Shown: positions 46,664 through 55,579, numbered from the stretch's first letter. The stretch is DNA of 64,000 nt from Paracnuella aquatica (GCF_003332885.2 NZ_QOWJ01000003.1:62001-126000); one strand, 5' to 3'. Notes: generated by a model from the sequence alone, not told the origin. Translations and numbers: made by a program.

Positions 46664-49615
46664 ATGAACAAACGAATACCCTTACTCGTTCTGCTCTGTC
46701 TTTCCGTGATCTTTTCATTTGCCCAATCGCCCGACCATGTAGTCATCAGCCAGGTATATGGTGGTGGGGGTAATGACAATGCTCCATTTAAGAACGATTT
46801 TGTGGAGTTGTACAACCCAACTGGCAGCAACGTGTCGTTGGTTGGCTGGTCGTTGCAGTACGCAAGTGCAACCGGTTCAAATTGGGGTAACAAAGTACTA
46901 TTGACCGGCTCCATTGGTCCGGGTCAATATTTTTTAATCAAATTAAAAAGTGAGAACCCGATTGGGGCCGATTTGCCAACACCCGATCAGGCAGCCGAAG
47001 AAATTGGAATGAGTGCAACTGCTGGAAAAGTGGCCCTCCTAAACCACAACCAAAACTTAACGGGTATATGTCCCACCGCTGGTGTTATCGATTTAGTTGG
47101 ATATGGAGGAGCTAATTGCCAGGAAGGATCTAACGCGGCAGCTATTACCTCTCAAAATGCCTTGTTGCGATTAAATCATGGATGCAAAGACGATAATAAT
47201 AATGCAACCGACTTTTATGTGGCGGCTCCGAATCCTAGGAATAGTGCCGCTCCTACACATTCTTGTTCAGGCGGCAATATCGTTGTATCCAATATCGAAA
47301 GCCTGCCCGTTTGTATCAACAATATTAGCGGCGCTTTAGCTACGGTTCACTTCACTGCAACCGGTTCGTTTTCCAGTAATGCGGTATCTGCGTATTTATC
47401 CGATGCTGCAGGAGTTTTTTCTCAAAATGTTCCAGTTGGCAATACCACCATTACTGGAACTAACCCTGCAGGTGCCATGCAGATTAATATTCCAGCGGGT
47501 TTGCCATCTGGAACAGGGTATCGTTTGCGATTGGATGGTGTTAGCACCACCACATTTTACGGGCAGGTTAGCAATACTTTTGAAGTTATAAATGGTGCTA
47601 AGAACATTACGGGTCTAAAAATGTTCGCGAACAATACCGCACTTACTATTAATTGGACAAACCCACCTGGTTGCTTCGACGAAGTTGTATTGGTATGCAA
47701 AGAAGGTTCCGGAATTAATGGTCTCCCAGCAGGGGATGGGAGTCAACTTGTGGCAGACCTTTCTTTTACTGGTAATGGATCAATATTAGATGGTGGCAAA
47801 GTAGTGTATAAAGGAAATATGTCAGGCCAAACAATCACAGGTTTAACAAGGGGCATGGTTTATTATTTAAAAATATTTACACGCAAAGGGAACAATTGGA
47901 GCAGCGGGGTTCAGGCAACAGAAACGATGCGTTGGATGCCCAGTGCTGGTGATATTGTGATCAATCAATTCAACCCTGGTTATAGTACTGGGTCGGATGA
48001 ATATATTGAACTGGTGAATACAACGGGTCACTCTTTTGAATTGTCCGACCTGAATATTCTATACCAAAGCAGTTCGGGCGGATCCAGATTGCCTGAAGGG
48101 TTATCGGGTACATTGCTGCCCTACAGTTATTGGCTATTAGCGACAAAGCCTACCGTCGCTGTAGGTATTTCTAACATTAACGCAGATGTTGTTATCAATG
48201 ATGGATACACACCGAACGCACAGTTTGCTATTGCCCGGAAGTTTGATAATGTTGTTATTGACGCTTTGGGATATGGAACACTTACGGGAGGAAACCTGAC
48301 AGAAACTGCAGCCGCAGGACAAATTTCTTCAGGTGATGGATTAAAACGTAAGGCAGAAGGGGTAGATCAGAATAACAACAGCACTGACTTTGAAACAGTT
48401 GCCAATGCCAACATCGACCTACGCAACAGCCAAAGCCGCCTGGCAAAAGAAGGTGCTCTGATTTCCGCCGCAACCAACTTAAAGCGCATATACGTTACCG
48501 GTAATGCGCAAATAGCCAGCAACATGGTGCTTACCGAGAAACTGGTGCTGCAGGCAGGAAAGCTTGCACTGAATGATTTCTATTTGACCACGCAAAACAT
48601 TGAAGGCGGCAACGCCAACGCCTATGTACAAACCAACGGCACCGGGTCACTGGCCATTCCGGTGACCGGCGCCACGCCCATTCTTTTCCCAGTTGGACGC
48701 AGCACCTATAATCCTGTAACGCTACAACATCCTGGCAGTTTATCATGGAGCGTAAACGTGCTCGACGCCGTGCAGGCTGCCAACCCGGATGGTGCAGTAC
48801 AGCGTACCTGGAACATTACGCCATCCGCCGTGCCCACCACCGGCGCCACTGTTTCCTTCCAATACGATGAAGGAGATGAAGCCCAACTGGGTGCCGCATT
48901 TGACGCAGCCGACAAAGTGCAGGTGTACCATCGGCATGACGGCGTTTGGAACAAAGCAGGCGCCCCGCTCAACCCCGCAGGCGCAGCAGGCGGCATCCGC
49001 ACCGTAACGCTTTCCAATTGGACGCAATTTTCCGCCTTTGTATTGAACGGCGCTGCGCAAGGACCGCTGCCCGTGAAGTTTGCCGGCCTACGGCTGTTTG
49101 CACAAGGCACCAACCTGGTGCTGCAGTTTACCGTGCACAATGAACTGGGCGTGGATCATTATAAAGTAGAAACATCTGCCGACGGCCACAACTGGGAAGT
49201 GCGTGCCCTGCTGAAGCCGCAAAGCAACAACGGCGCTACGGTGCAATATGAGTTCAGGGATGCCCGCCCACTGGTAGCCGACCGCTATTACCGGGTGCAG
49301 GCTATGGAAGAAACCGGTGTGGTATCGTTTAGTGGTGTGGCCAGTGCCCGCGCCAGGATAGCGAACGCTGGCTTGCAGGTTGCGCCCAACCCGGTGGTGG
49401 GGGCTGCATTGCAATACACTTGTGGCATACTGCCGGCAGGAAATTATACGGTGCGCATATTCAATGGCGCCGGCCAACCGGTGCTGGTTACCCGCATGGC
49501 GCATGCCGGTGGCTGGCTCAGCGCCAACCTGGTGCTGCCCCACCTGCACAGCGGTTGGTATGTGCTGGAACTGGCCGGCCCGCAGGTAGTGCGGCAAACG
49601 TTTTTAGTTCGTTAA
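46664..49615 (+). CDS. T9SS-exported protein with lamin-tail domains
   Basis: A 983-residue surface or secreted protein. The signal peptide is MNKRIPLLVLLCLSVIFSFAQ. Two lamin-tail-type (LTD) domains follow: VVISQVYGGGGNDNAPFKNDFVELYNPT (about residues 25-170) and IVINQFNPGYSTGSDEYIELVNTT (about 430-560). A beta-rich region and the T9SS type A sorting domain end the protein (LQVAPNPVVGAALQYTCGIL to the final QTFLVR). The tail from LPVKFAGLRLF on is homologous in pattern to that of the next gene. The first ~1.7 kb is more AT-rich than the rest, changing near 48410. LTD proteins can be nucleases or adhesins; no nuclease motif is seen. Confidence 0.85.
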   Translation: MNKRIPLLVLLCLSVIFSFAQSPDHVVISQVYGGGGNDNAPFKNDFVELYNPTGSNVSLVGWSLQYASATGSNWGNKVLLTGSIGPGQYFLIKLKSENPIGADLPTPDQAAEEIGMSATAGKVALLNHNQNLTGICPTAGVIDLVGYGGANCQEGSNAAAITSQNALLRLNHGCKDDNNNATDFYVAAPNPRNSAAPTHSCSGGNIVVSNIESLPVCINNISGALATVHFTATGSFSSNAVSAYLSDAAGVFSQNVPVGNTTITGTNPAGAMQINIPAGLPSGTGYRLRLDGVSTTTFYGQVSNTFEVINGAKNITGLKMFANNTALTINWTNPPGCFDEVVLVCKEGSGINGLPAGDGSQLVADLSFTGNGSILDGGKVVYKGNMSGQTITGLTRGMVYYLKIFTRKGNNWSSGVQATETMRWMPSAGDIVINQFNPGYSTGSDEYIELVNTTGHSFELSDLNILYQSSSGGSRLPEGLSGTLLPYSYWLLATKPTVAVGISNINADVVINDGYTPNAQFAIARKFDNVVIDALGYGTLTGGNLTETAAAGQISSGDGLKRKAEGVDQNNNSTDFETVANANIDLRNSQSRLAKEGALISAATNLKRIYVTGNAQIASNMVLTEKLVLQAGKLALNDFYLTTQNIEGGNANAYVQTNGTGSLAIPVTGATPILFPVGRSTYNPVTLQHPGSLSWSVNVLDAVQAANPDGAVQRTWNITPSAVPTTGATVSFQYDEGDEAQLGAAFDAADKVQVYHRHDGVWNKAGAPLNPAGAAGGIRTVTLSNWTQFSAFVLNGAAQGPLPVKFAGLRLFAQGTNLVLQFTVHNELGVDHYKVETSADGHNWEVRALLKPQSNNGATVQYEFRDARPLVADRYYRVQAMEETGVVSFSGVASARARIANAGLQVAPNPVVGAALQYTCGILPAGNYTVRIFNGAGQPVLVTRMAHAGGWLSANLVLPHLHSGWYVLELAGPQVVRQTFLVR

Positions 49616-49639
49616 GCGGAGGTTTAGGTTGAGCACAGG

Positions 49640-49668
49640 AGGGGCATGGCAACATGCCCCTTTTTTTA
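49640..49668 (+). terminator. intrinsic terminator after the LTD/T9SS gene
   Basis: A stem AGGGGCATG (49640-49648), loop GCAA, CATGCCCCT (49653-49661), then TTTTTTATA. Confidence 0.8.
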
Positions 49669-49672
49669 TAGC

Positions 49673-49792
49673 CGGCAGCCGGTGGCAAATAGCTGGTAGC
49701 TGGCAGATAGTAGAAATTAGCCGACAGATAACAGCCTGTTGCCGGCAATTCCGACATCCGAAATCCGCACTCCGAAATCCCCTAACCGCTTG
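49673..49792. repeat. word tract G between the two T9SS genes
   Basis: Degenerate words AGCCGGCAG, AGCTGGTAGCTGGCAG, then CCGACATCCGAAATCC and CACTCCGAAATCCC. Inverted pairing is weak (GCCGGTGGCAA against TTGCCGGC), so it resembles the other tracts only in word style. The remaining 49793-50003 is AT-rich leader without a recognised signal. Confidence 0.4.
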
Positions 49793-50003
49793 TTTTACTG
49801 CTGAGCTTTGTATTAAGGAAAAATATATTTTTAACGTAATACGATTATCGTTGGATAGGTAAAAACACTGTAATACATTTACGGCCTGCATCAACCAAAA
49901 CTGGTTCATAGCCGATCCGTCCCAACTTCCTCTGAAATTTTCCTTCGTACTTAATTCAATCCCTGTGGTAAACAAACCTTTTGTTAACCATTTAAACTAT
50001 TGT

Positions 50004-52007
50004 ATGAAGAAAATTTTACGCAGCTTCAAAACCCAATTCTATGTCCTTTTAATTTTAGTTGGGCTATTGTCCACCGTTCAAATGGCTAGTGCAGCGACAT
50101 ATTATCTTACGTCAAATTCTAATCCATCTACCCTTAATAATTGGAATACAAAGCTTGACGGAAGTGGATCAACGCCTCTGAATTTTATAACTAATGGAGA
50201 CATCTTTATCATCCCATCGAATAGGACAACGAGTTTCAGTAATAATAGCAATTGGACTTTGGGGTCAAATGTTACGCTCAGAGTCGAAGGGACTTTGGCG
50301 GTAGGCGGTAATAATTCAGATGTTTTCATTAATGGTACTGTAGAGTTTTTAAAAACAACTGGAAATCAAGTCACATTAAGCGGTGGTGGTAATGGAACTG
50401 ATTTCGTTTTGGGCGAAAGCGGTACTCTGAGGACTGCTAATTCAAATGGAATTTCTTGCCCTAGTTGTTCCCTGCCACTTTCTGCAACAAATAAAGCGAT
50501 TACTCTTCCAACCACAGCAAATTTTGAATTTTTCGGAGCAACTCAAGCAACGGCAGGTCTTCCAAGCACTGTCAACAATCTTACAATTAGGAGCACAGGA
50601 ATAGTTACTCTAGCCGAAAATGCTGATGTAAACGGAACTTTGGAGATAGTTTCTGGTACCCTTAATTCTTCAAATAAGTCGATAAATGTTGCTGGTAATT
50701 GGATCAAAAATGGCGGTGCGTTTAATGGCGGTACAGCTACGGTAACATTCGATGGTTCTACACTACAAACCATTAGCGGTACAAGTCTTACAACTTTTAA
50801 CAGCATTGATATTAGTAACGCATCCGGTGTAGCATTTGCGCAAAGCGGTTCTACATCTGGCTTAACACTAACAAACGGTAAGCTTTTTATCCGCCCCGGA
50901 TTTACACTCACTAAAAACACACCAACTGCTGTAGGTGGCAGCCCATTTGGTGCAGCCAAACATATTGTTACAGAAGTAAACACCACTACAGGAGTGGAAG
51001 GTATCTTTCAGGTAAATGGCATAACAAGTCCATTCCTTGCGCCTATTGGGAATGGCACATATTATCTGCCTGCAACTGTTGATCCAATTACAGCAACTGA
51101 TTTTCGTTTCGTTGTATTTGCACCACTTACTTTCAACGGGCAACCTAATGGAAGCTTGGCAAGCGCCGATGACCTTAGGAATTTAGTGAATGTAGTTTGG
51201 AAAATCGACCGCCTGAATAATAATGCTGAGCTCTATAAGATGGAATTGCGTTGGCCGGGAACAGCAGTTGAAGGGTCAAACTTCCAAGGCGCTACGCAAA
51301 TTGGTGTTCGCCGATTTAATGCCCCAGGTGAATTGAGCGAAACTGATGATGATGCAGCTTATAGCAATGCCAACACCACAGAAGGGAATTTTGCAACACT
51401 TGAAACAGAGCAAGTTGGTTCGTTTACCATTGGTTTAGCAGGCGGCAACATTGCCCTCCCTGTTCGCTTTGCCCATGTAAAAGCTACCCGCAAAGCCGCT
51501 GGTGTGGATATTGCCTTCGCCAACCTCACCGAAGAAGAAGTAGCTGTTTACCATGTTGAACGTTCTACCAACGGCTACCAGTTCCAATCTATTGGTACCA
51601 TTGCGCCTAAGGCCAACAACAATAGCCACGTAGATTACCTGTTCAATGACGCAGCTCCTGCTGCCGGCGATAACTACTACCGCATCCGTGCCGTAGAAAC
51701 TACCGGTAAGCAAGTGTACAGCTCGGTAGTGAAAGTGGGTGTGAGTGGTGCGGCCGCTTCGCTGGTGTTGTACCCCAACCCTGCTTCTAAAGCTTCGGGC
51801 ATCAACCTGCAACTGGCCAACCTGCCTGCCGGTGTGTACAGCATCCGCCTGTACAACGGCAACGGACAGGTGATGGCTACCAAACAACTGCAGCACACAG
51901 GCGGTTCGCTTTCCGAAGCACTGCCCCTGCAAGGTGCCGGTGCCGGCCGCTACATTGTAGAAGTGAAAGGCGCGGTTCAGTTTACGCAATCATTCCTATT
52001 GCAATAA
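50004..52007 (+). CDS. T9SS-exported beta-rich surface protein
   Basis: The ATG at 50004 (MKKILRSFKTQFYVLLILVGLLSTVQMASA) gives a standard signal peptide; the 13 codons upstream in frame are leader. The passenger (about residues 30-470) is a long series of short G/T/N-rich strands (LNNWNTKLDGSGSTPLNF, NGTLEIVSGTLNSSNKSINVAGNWI), typical of parallel beta-helix adhesins. From about residue 485 LPVRFAHVKATRKAAG onward it resembles the tail of the preceding T9SS protein and ends in a type A sorting domain (LYPNPASKASGINLQLANLPAG ... QSFLLQ). The passenger DNA is AT-rich and the tail GC-richer, with a sharp change near 51440. No enzymatic motif. Confidence 0.85.
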   Translation: MKKILRSFKTQFYVLLILVGLLSTVQMASAATYYLTSNSNPSTLNNWNTKLDGSGSTPLNFITNGDIFIIPSNRTTSFSNNSNWTLGSNVTLRVEGTLAVGGNNSDVFINGTVEFLKTTGNQVTLSGGGNGTDFVLGESGTLRTANSNGISCPSCSLPLSATNKAITLPTTANFEFFGATQATAGLPSTVNNLTIRSTGIVTLAENADVNGTLEIVSGTLNSSNKSINVAGNWIKNGGAFNGGTATVTFDGSTLQTISGTSLTTFNSIDISNASGVAFAQSGSTSGLTLTNGKLFIRPGFTLTKNTPTAVGGSPFGAAKHIVTEVNTTTGVEGIFQVNGITSPFLAPIGNGTYYLPATVDPITATDFRFVVFAPLTFNGQPNGSLASADDLRNLVNVVWKIDRLNNNAELYKMELRWPGTAVEGSNFQGATQIGVRRFNAPGELSETDDDAAYSNANTTEGNFATLETEQVGSFTIGLAGGNIALPVRFAHVKATRKAAGVDIAFANLTEEEVAVYHVERSTNGYQFQSIGTIAPKANNNSHVDYLFNDAAPAAGDNYYRIRAVETTGKQVYSSVVKVGVSGAAASLVLYPNPASKASGINLQLANLPAGVYSIRLYNGNGQVMATKQLQHTGGSLSEALPLQGAGAGRYIVEVKGAVQFTQSFLLQ

Positions 52008-52032
52008 AACCTAACCCATTAATAAATGGCAT

Positions 52033-52064
52033 AAACGCCGGCAGCAATGCCGGCGTTTTTTTGT
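52033..52064 (+). terminator. intrinsic terminator after the beta-rich T9SS gene
   Basis: An 11-bp stem AAACGCCGGCA (52033-52043), loop GCAA, TGCCGGCGTTT (52048-52058), then a T-run. Confidence 0.85.
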
Positions 52065-52092
52065 GGGTGTTATTCCGGCACGCACAAGCGCT

Positions 52093-52269
52093 GTCATTGC
52101 GAGGCGCCGTAGCCGCTTTGTCGTTTAGGAGTTTGTTGCGCCGAAGCAATCTCCTGTATGCATATTTCGGTCGCTGTACATTATGCGGATAGTGGTGCAT
52201 GATCGGGGAGATTGCTTCGGCGCAGATGATTTGTGGTGTAAGCAGGTTTACTATGCGCCTCGCAATGAC
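52093..52269. repeat. GTCAT-class nested palindrome, family R1, copy 2
   Basis: Perfect 15-bp terminal arms GTCATTGCGAGGCGC (52093-52107) and complement (52255-52269). The inner arm GCGCCGAAGCAATCTCCTG (52138-52156) is complemented over 17 bases at 52207-52223. Same arms as copy 1 (31094-31282), different spacers. The flanking 52270-52381 shows nothing else. Confidence 0.9.
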
Positions 52270-52381
52270 GGCGTGGCGGATTGCAGCGGCGTTGGTGGTG
52301 GTGTTGCGCAACAAAAAAAGCTGCGGGAAGCAGCCTTAATTTTTTATGACAATGATTTGTTTTACAATAAATCAAACAACA

Positions 52382-52798
52382 TTACCGGAACCGATTCATG
52401 CTGCGGATCAATTTTTCATCGGCGCGGATGCCCCTGGCCGCCAGGATAAATGCAACAGCCATGGCAAAATAAAATACCGCCCAAATAGACACGGTGCCGC
52501 CGTTGAACTCGTTGATGAGGAACAGGTAAATGGCCAGTAGTGCCAGCGAAAGAAATAGTCCAAGGTACACCAGCCGCAACTGCAGCTTACGATTGCTAAA
52601 TAAAAAAATGGTGGCAAATGCCAGCACGCCGGTTACCACCGAAATAATGGTGAGGTACAGCGTGGTTTGTGCGTTCAGGTCAACCGGCGCCACCACCTCA
52701 TCGTGCAGGTAATCGCCGTTGTAAAAAGGCACCTTAAAAGTTATCGCATCAAACCCCGCCGCCAGCAGCAGCCAGATGCTTTGTATTCGTTGTAACAT
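52382..52798 (-). CDS. DUF4293-type membrane protein
   Basis: The 138-residue protein starts MLQRIQSIWLLLAAGFDAIT, the signature of DUF4293, a Bacteroidota family of unknown activity. Four hydrophobic helices are visible (about residues 6-18, 48-67, 74-93 and 105-121). A short charged end follows. It lies 148 bases downstream of glyA on the same strand, with repeat tract H between. Confidence 0.8.
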   Translation of the reverse strand: MLQRIQSIWLLLAAGFDAITFKVPFYNGDYLHDEVVAPVDLNAQTTLYLTIISVVTGVLAFATIFLFSNRKLQLRLVYLGLFLSLALLAIYLFLINEFNGGTVSIWAVFYFAMAVAFILAARGIRADEKLIRSMNRFR

Positions 52799-52811
52799 GT
52801 GTTTTTATTTA

Positions 52812-52943
52812 AGATGATTGATGGTAGATGATGGATGATGGTTGTTTGCAAGCCGACTTATCCGATGGAATACTTCTTATACTGCACATCAAAATATTTC
52901 ATTTCCTGCTTTGCAATCATCTACCATCCATCATCGATCATCC
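52812..52943. repeat. word-hairpin tract H between glyA and the DUF4293 gene
   Basis: GATGATGG-type words in the left arm (52812-52843) and complements in the right (52914-52943). A perfect 12-bp core ATGGTAGATGAT (52821-52832) / ATCATCTACCAT (52916-52927). Words overlap those of tracts A and B. Confidence 0.7.
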
Positions 52944-52946
52944 AAA

Positions 52947-54227
52947 CTACCCCAGTTCCGGGTACAGCGGAAAGCCCTCCATGAACCGGTTTACTTCTTT
53001 CGATACGGCCGAAACTTCGCCTTCGTTGTCGAGGTTCATCAGCACCCGGTCGATGAGGGCTACCACGGTTTCCATGTCGCCTTCTTTCAGGCCGCGGGTA
53101 GTAATGGCCGGCACACCCACGCGGATGCCCGAAGTAACAAACGGGCTTTTATCGTCGTAAGGCACTGCGTTTTTATTCAGTGTAATATGGGCACGGTCCA
53201 GCGTTTCCTGTGCTTTTTTGCCGGTAATGTTTTTGTTGCGCAGGTCAATCAGCATCAGGTGGTTGTCGGTGCCGCCCGAAATGATATTGTAACCGCGGCC
53301 TACAAATGCAGCCGCCATCGCCTGTGCGTTTTGCTGCACCTGCGCTGCGTATGTGGTGTATTCGTCGGAAAGTATTTCGCCAAAGGCAATGGCTTTTGCG
53401 GCAATCACATGCTCCAGCGGACCGCCCTGGATGCCGGGAAACACCGCCATATCCAGCAGGTTGCTCATCATCCGGATGTTGCCCTTCAGGTCTTTCAGGC
53501 CCATCGGGTTTTCAAAATCTTTACCCATCAGGATCACGCCGCCGCGGGGGCCGCGCAAAGTTTTATGCGTGGTAGAGGTAACAAAATGGCAATGCTCAAA
53601 CGGGTTGCTCAGCAGGCCTTTGGCAATAAGGCCCGCAGGGTGGGCAATATCGGCCATAACAAAAGCACCTACTTCGTCGGCCACGGCGCGGATGCGGGCA
53701 TAATCCCAATCGCGGCTGTATGCCGATGCACCACAAACGATCATTTTGGGTTGTTCGCGGCGGGCCACTGCTTCCAGTTCTTCGTAGTTCACCAGGCCGC
53801 TGTCGCGGTGTACGCTGTAAAAATGAGGCTGGTACAGTTTGCCGCTAAAGTTCACCGGCGAGCCATGCGTCAGGTGGCCGCCCATGCTCAGATCGAGGCC
53901 CAGGATTTTATCGCCGGGCTGCAGCACGGCCAGGAAAACCGCCGCGTTGGCCTGTGCGCCGCTGTGGGGCTGCACGTTGGCATAGGCGCAGCCAAATATC
54001 TGCTTAATGCGGTCGATGGCCAGTTGCTCGGTTTGGTCTACAATTTCGCAGCCGCCATAATAGCGGCGGCCAGGGTAGCCTTCGGCGTATTTATTGGTCA
54101 TAACGCCGCCCATGGCCTGCATTACCTGCAGGGAGGTAAAATTTTCCGAAGCGATCAGTTCGATGCCCTGGCGCTGGCGTTGCAGCTCCTGATTAATGAG
54201 GTCGAAAACCTGGGTGTCTCTTTGCAT
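52947..54227 (-). CDS. glyA: serine hydroxymethyltransferase
   Basis: The 426-residue PLP enzyme interconverts serine and glycine with tetrahydrofolate. It starts [32 protein letters not shown]. The PLP lysine lies in [43 protein letters not shown] and [15 protein letters not shown] are typical SHMT stretches. The length is standard. Repeat tract I lies in its upstream region 54241-54328, directly ahead of the start. Confidence 0.97.
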   Translation of the reverse strand: MQRDTQVFDLINQELQRQRQGIELIASENFTSLQVMQAMGGVMTNKYAEGYPGRRYYGGCEIVDQTEQLAIDRIKQIFGCAYANVQPHSGAQANAAVFLAVLQPGDKILGLDLSMGGHLTHGSPVNFSGKLYQPHFYSVHRDSGLVNYEELEAVARREQPKMIVCGASAYSRDWDYARIRAVADEVGAFVMADIAHPAGLIAKGLLSNPFEHCHFVTSTTHKTLRGPRGGVILMGKDFENPMGLKDLKGNIRMMSNLLDMAVFPGIQGGPLEHVIAAKAIAFGEILSDEYTTYAAQVQQNAQAMAAAFVGRGYNIISGGTDNHLMLIDLRNKNITGKKAQETLDRAHITLNKNAVPYDDKSPFVTSGIRVGVPAITTRGLKEGDMETVVALIDRVLMNLDNEGEVSAVSKEVNRFMEGFPLYPELG

Positions 54228-54240
54228 GTTGGATGGGGTT

Positions 54241-54328
54241 TACAAGTTCACGAGTTTACAAGTTCACAAGTTCACCGGTTTTTAAACAAACTGGTGAACT
54301 CGTGAACCCGTGAACTTGCAAACTTTTG
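54241..54328. repeat. word-hairpin tract I upstream of glyA
   Basis: Left words CAAGTTCAC, CGAGTTTACAAGTTCAC; right words GTGAACTCGTGAACCCGTGAACTTG. The inner arms AAGTTCACCGGTTT (54268-54281) and AAACTGGTGAACTC (54288-54301) pair at 12 of 14 positions around a 6-base loop. It starts 14 bases upstream of the glyA ATG. Confidence 0.75.
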
Positions 54329-54500
54329 AATTGCGCAGCAAAGGTAAGTGCCGCGGCATTTGCCTGCATGGAAAGGGTCAATTTTTGATTTAGCTAAAAT
54401 GGTTAATTTCGTCCGCTTCGATGCACCGCGGCAGCGGTCATTTGCAGGGGCTGATGGACGTGGAAAAGAATGGTGAACAGGCCCATCAAAAAACAAAATA

Positions 54501-55493
54501 ATGAAAGCAATTATTCCAGTGGCCGGAGCGGGTACCAAACTGCGGCCGCATACATATACACAGCCAAAGGCATTGATCCCGATGGCCGGAAAAACCGTGC
54601 TGAGCATCATCATCGACCAGTTGAAGGATGCGGGCATCAACGAGTTTATTTTTATTGTAGGCTACCTGGGCGAAAAGATCCAGGATTATGTGGCCACCAA
54701 TTACCCCGATATACAGGCGCATTTTGTGCGGCAAAACAACCGCGAGGGCATTGGCCATGCGCTTCGGCTAACCCGCCCCGTTGTTGGCGGCGATGAAGTT
54801 TTTATTGTGTTGGGCGATACCATTTGCGAATACGATGTGGCGGCGGTGCTGGCTAACCCCAACTCGATGGTGGGTGTGAAAAAAGTAGACGACCCGCGGG
54901 AATTTGGCGTGGTGGAATTCAACAGCGAAGGCACCATGACCCATGTGGTGGAAAAACCGCAGATCCCGAAATCGAATATGGCACTGGTGGGGGTGTACAA
55001 GATCCGCGAGTCGGACCAGTTGTTTGAATGCCTGGATGACAATATCCGCAACGGCATCCGCACCCATGGCGAGTACAGCATTTCCGATGCACTGGATTGT
55101 ATGATCCGCAAAGGCGTAAAGATTGTGCCTTTTAAAGTGGAAAGCTGGTTCGACTGTGGCAAAAAAGACACCCTGCTGGAATCAAATGCAACGCTGCTCA
55201 AAAAGTTTGGTGATAAAGTGATCTGCCACGAGTGTTATGAAAACACGGTGATCATTCAGCCCGTAAGCATCGGGCCGGGCTGCACTATTCGCAATTCCAT
55301 CATTGGCCCCAACGTAACCATCGGCGAAAACACCACGGTTGATTCTTCCATTATCCGGCAGTCCATCATCGGCACTTATGCCAACCTGTTTGATATTGTG
55401 CTGGACGAATCCCTCATCGGCTCCGACACTTCCATCCGCGGCGAAAGCCGTACGCTGAATATTGGCGATAATACCAATATTGATTTGGGGTAG
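54501..55493 (+). CDS. sugar-phosphate nucleotidyltransferase with left-handed beta-helix tail
   Basis: The 330-residue protein begins MKAIIPVAGAGTKLRPHTYTQPKALIPM, the GxGTxLxPxTxxxPK nucleotide motif with K in place of the usual R. FIVLGDTICEYD, FGVVEF and VEKPQIPKSNMALVGVYKI match the RfbA/GlmU/ManC-type core. Residues about 245-325 form hexapeptide-like repeats (VSIGPGCTIRNSIIGPNVTIGENTTVDSSII). It probably activates a sugar-1-phosphate (glucose, mannose or N-acetylglucosamine) for cell-surface polysaccharides; the exact substrate is not decided by the sequence. Confidence 0.88.
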   Translation: MKAIIPVAGAGTKLRPHTYTQPKALIPMAGKTVLSIIIDQLKDAGINEFIFIVGYLGEKIQDYVATNYPDIQAHFVRQNNREGIGHALRLTRPVVGGDEVFIVLGDTICEYDVAAVLANPNSMVGVKKVDDPREFGVVEFNSEGTMTHVVEKPQIPKSNMALVGVYKIRESDQLFECLDDNIRNGIRTHGEYSISDALDCMIRKGVKIVPFKVESWFDCGKKDTLLESNATLLKKFGDKVICHECYENTVIIQPVSIGPGCTIRNSIIGPNVTIGENTTVDSSIIRQSIIGTYANLFDIVLDESLIGSDTSIRGESRTLNIGDNTNIDLG

Positions 55494-55579
55494 GCGTTGT
55501 TATTGTGGAATTGTGCGGTGGGAATTACTGCAATGGAACGTTCGGCATGTAATTCATATAATTTGGGTAGTTTTAAGAT

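Noticed and set aside
49616-50003. possible riboswitch or RNA gene in the gap between the two T9SS genes
   Set aside because: Only a terminator and a degenerate word tract are visible; no conserved stem-loop arrangement or known RNA motif could be identified by eye.
52842-54305. 487-codon frame opposite glyA
   Set aside because: Antisense of glyA, which matches the SHMT family throughout. The antisense frame is merely open by codon bias and extends into repeat tracts H and I.
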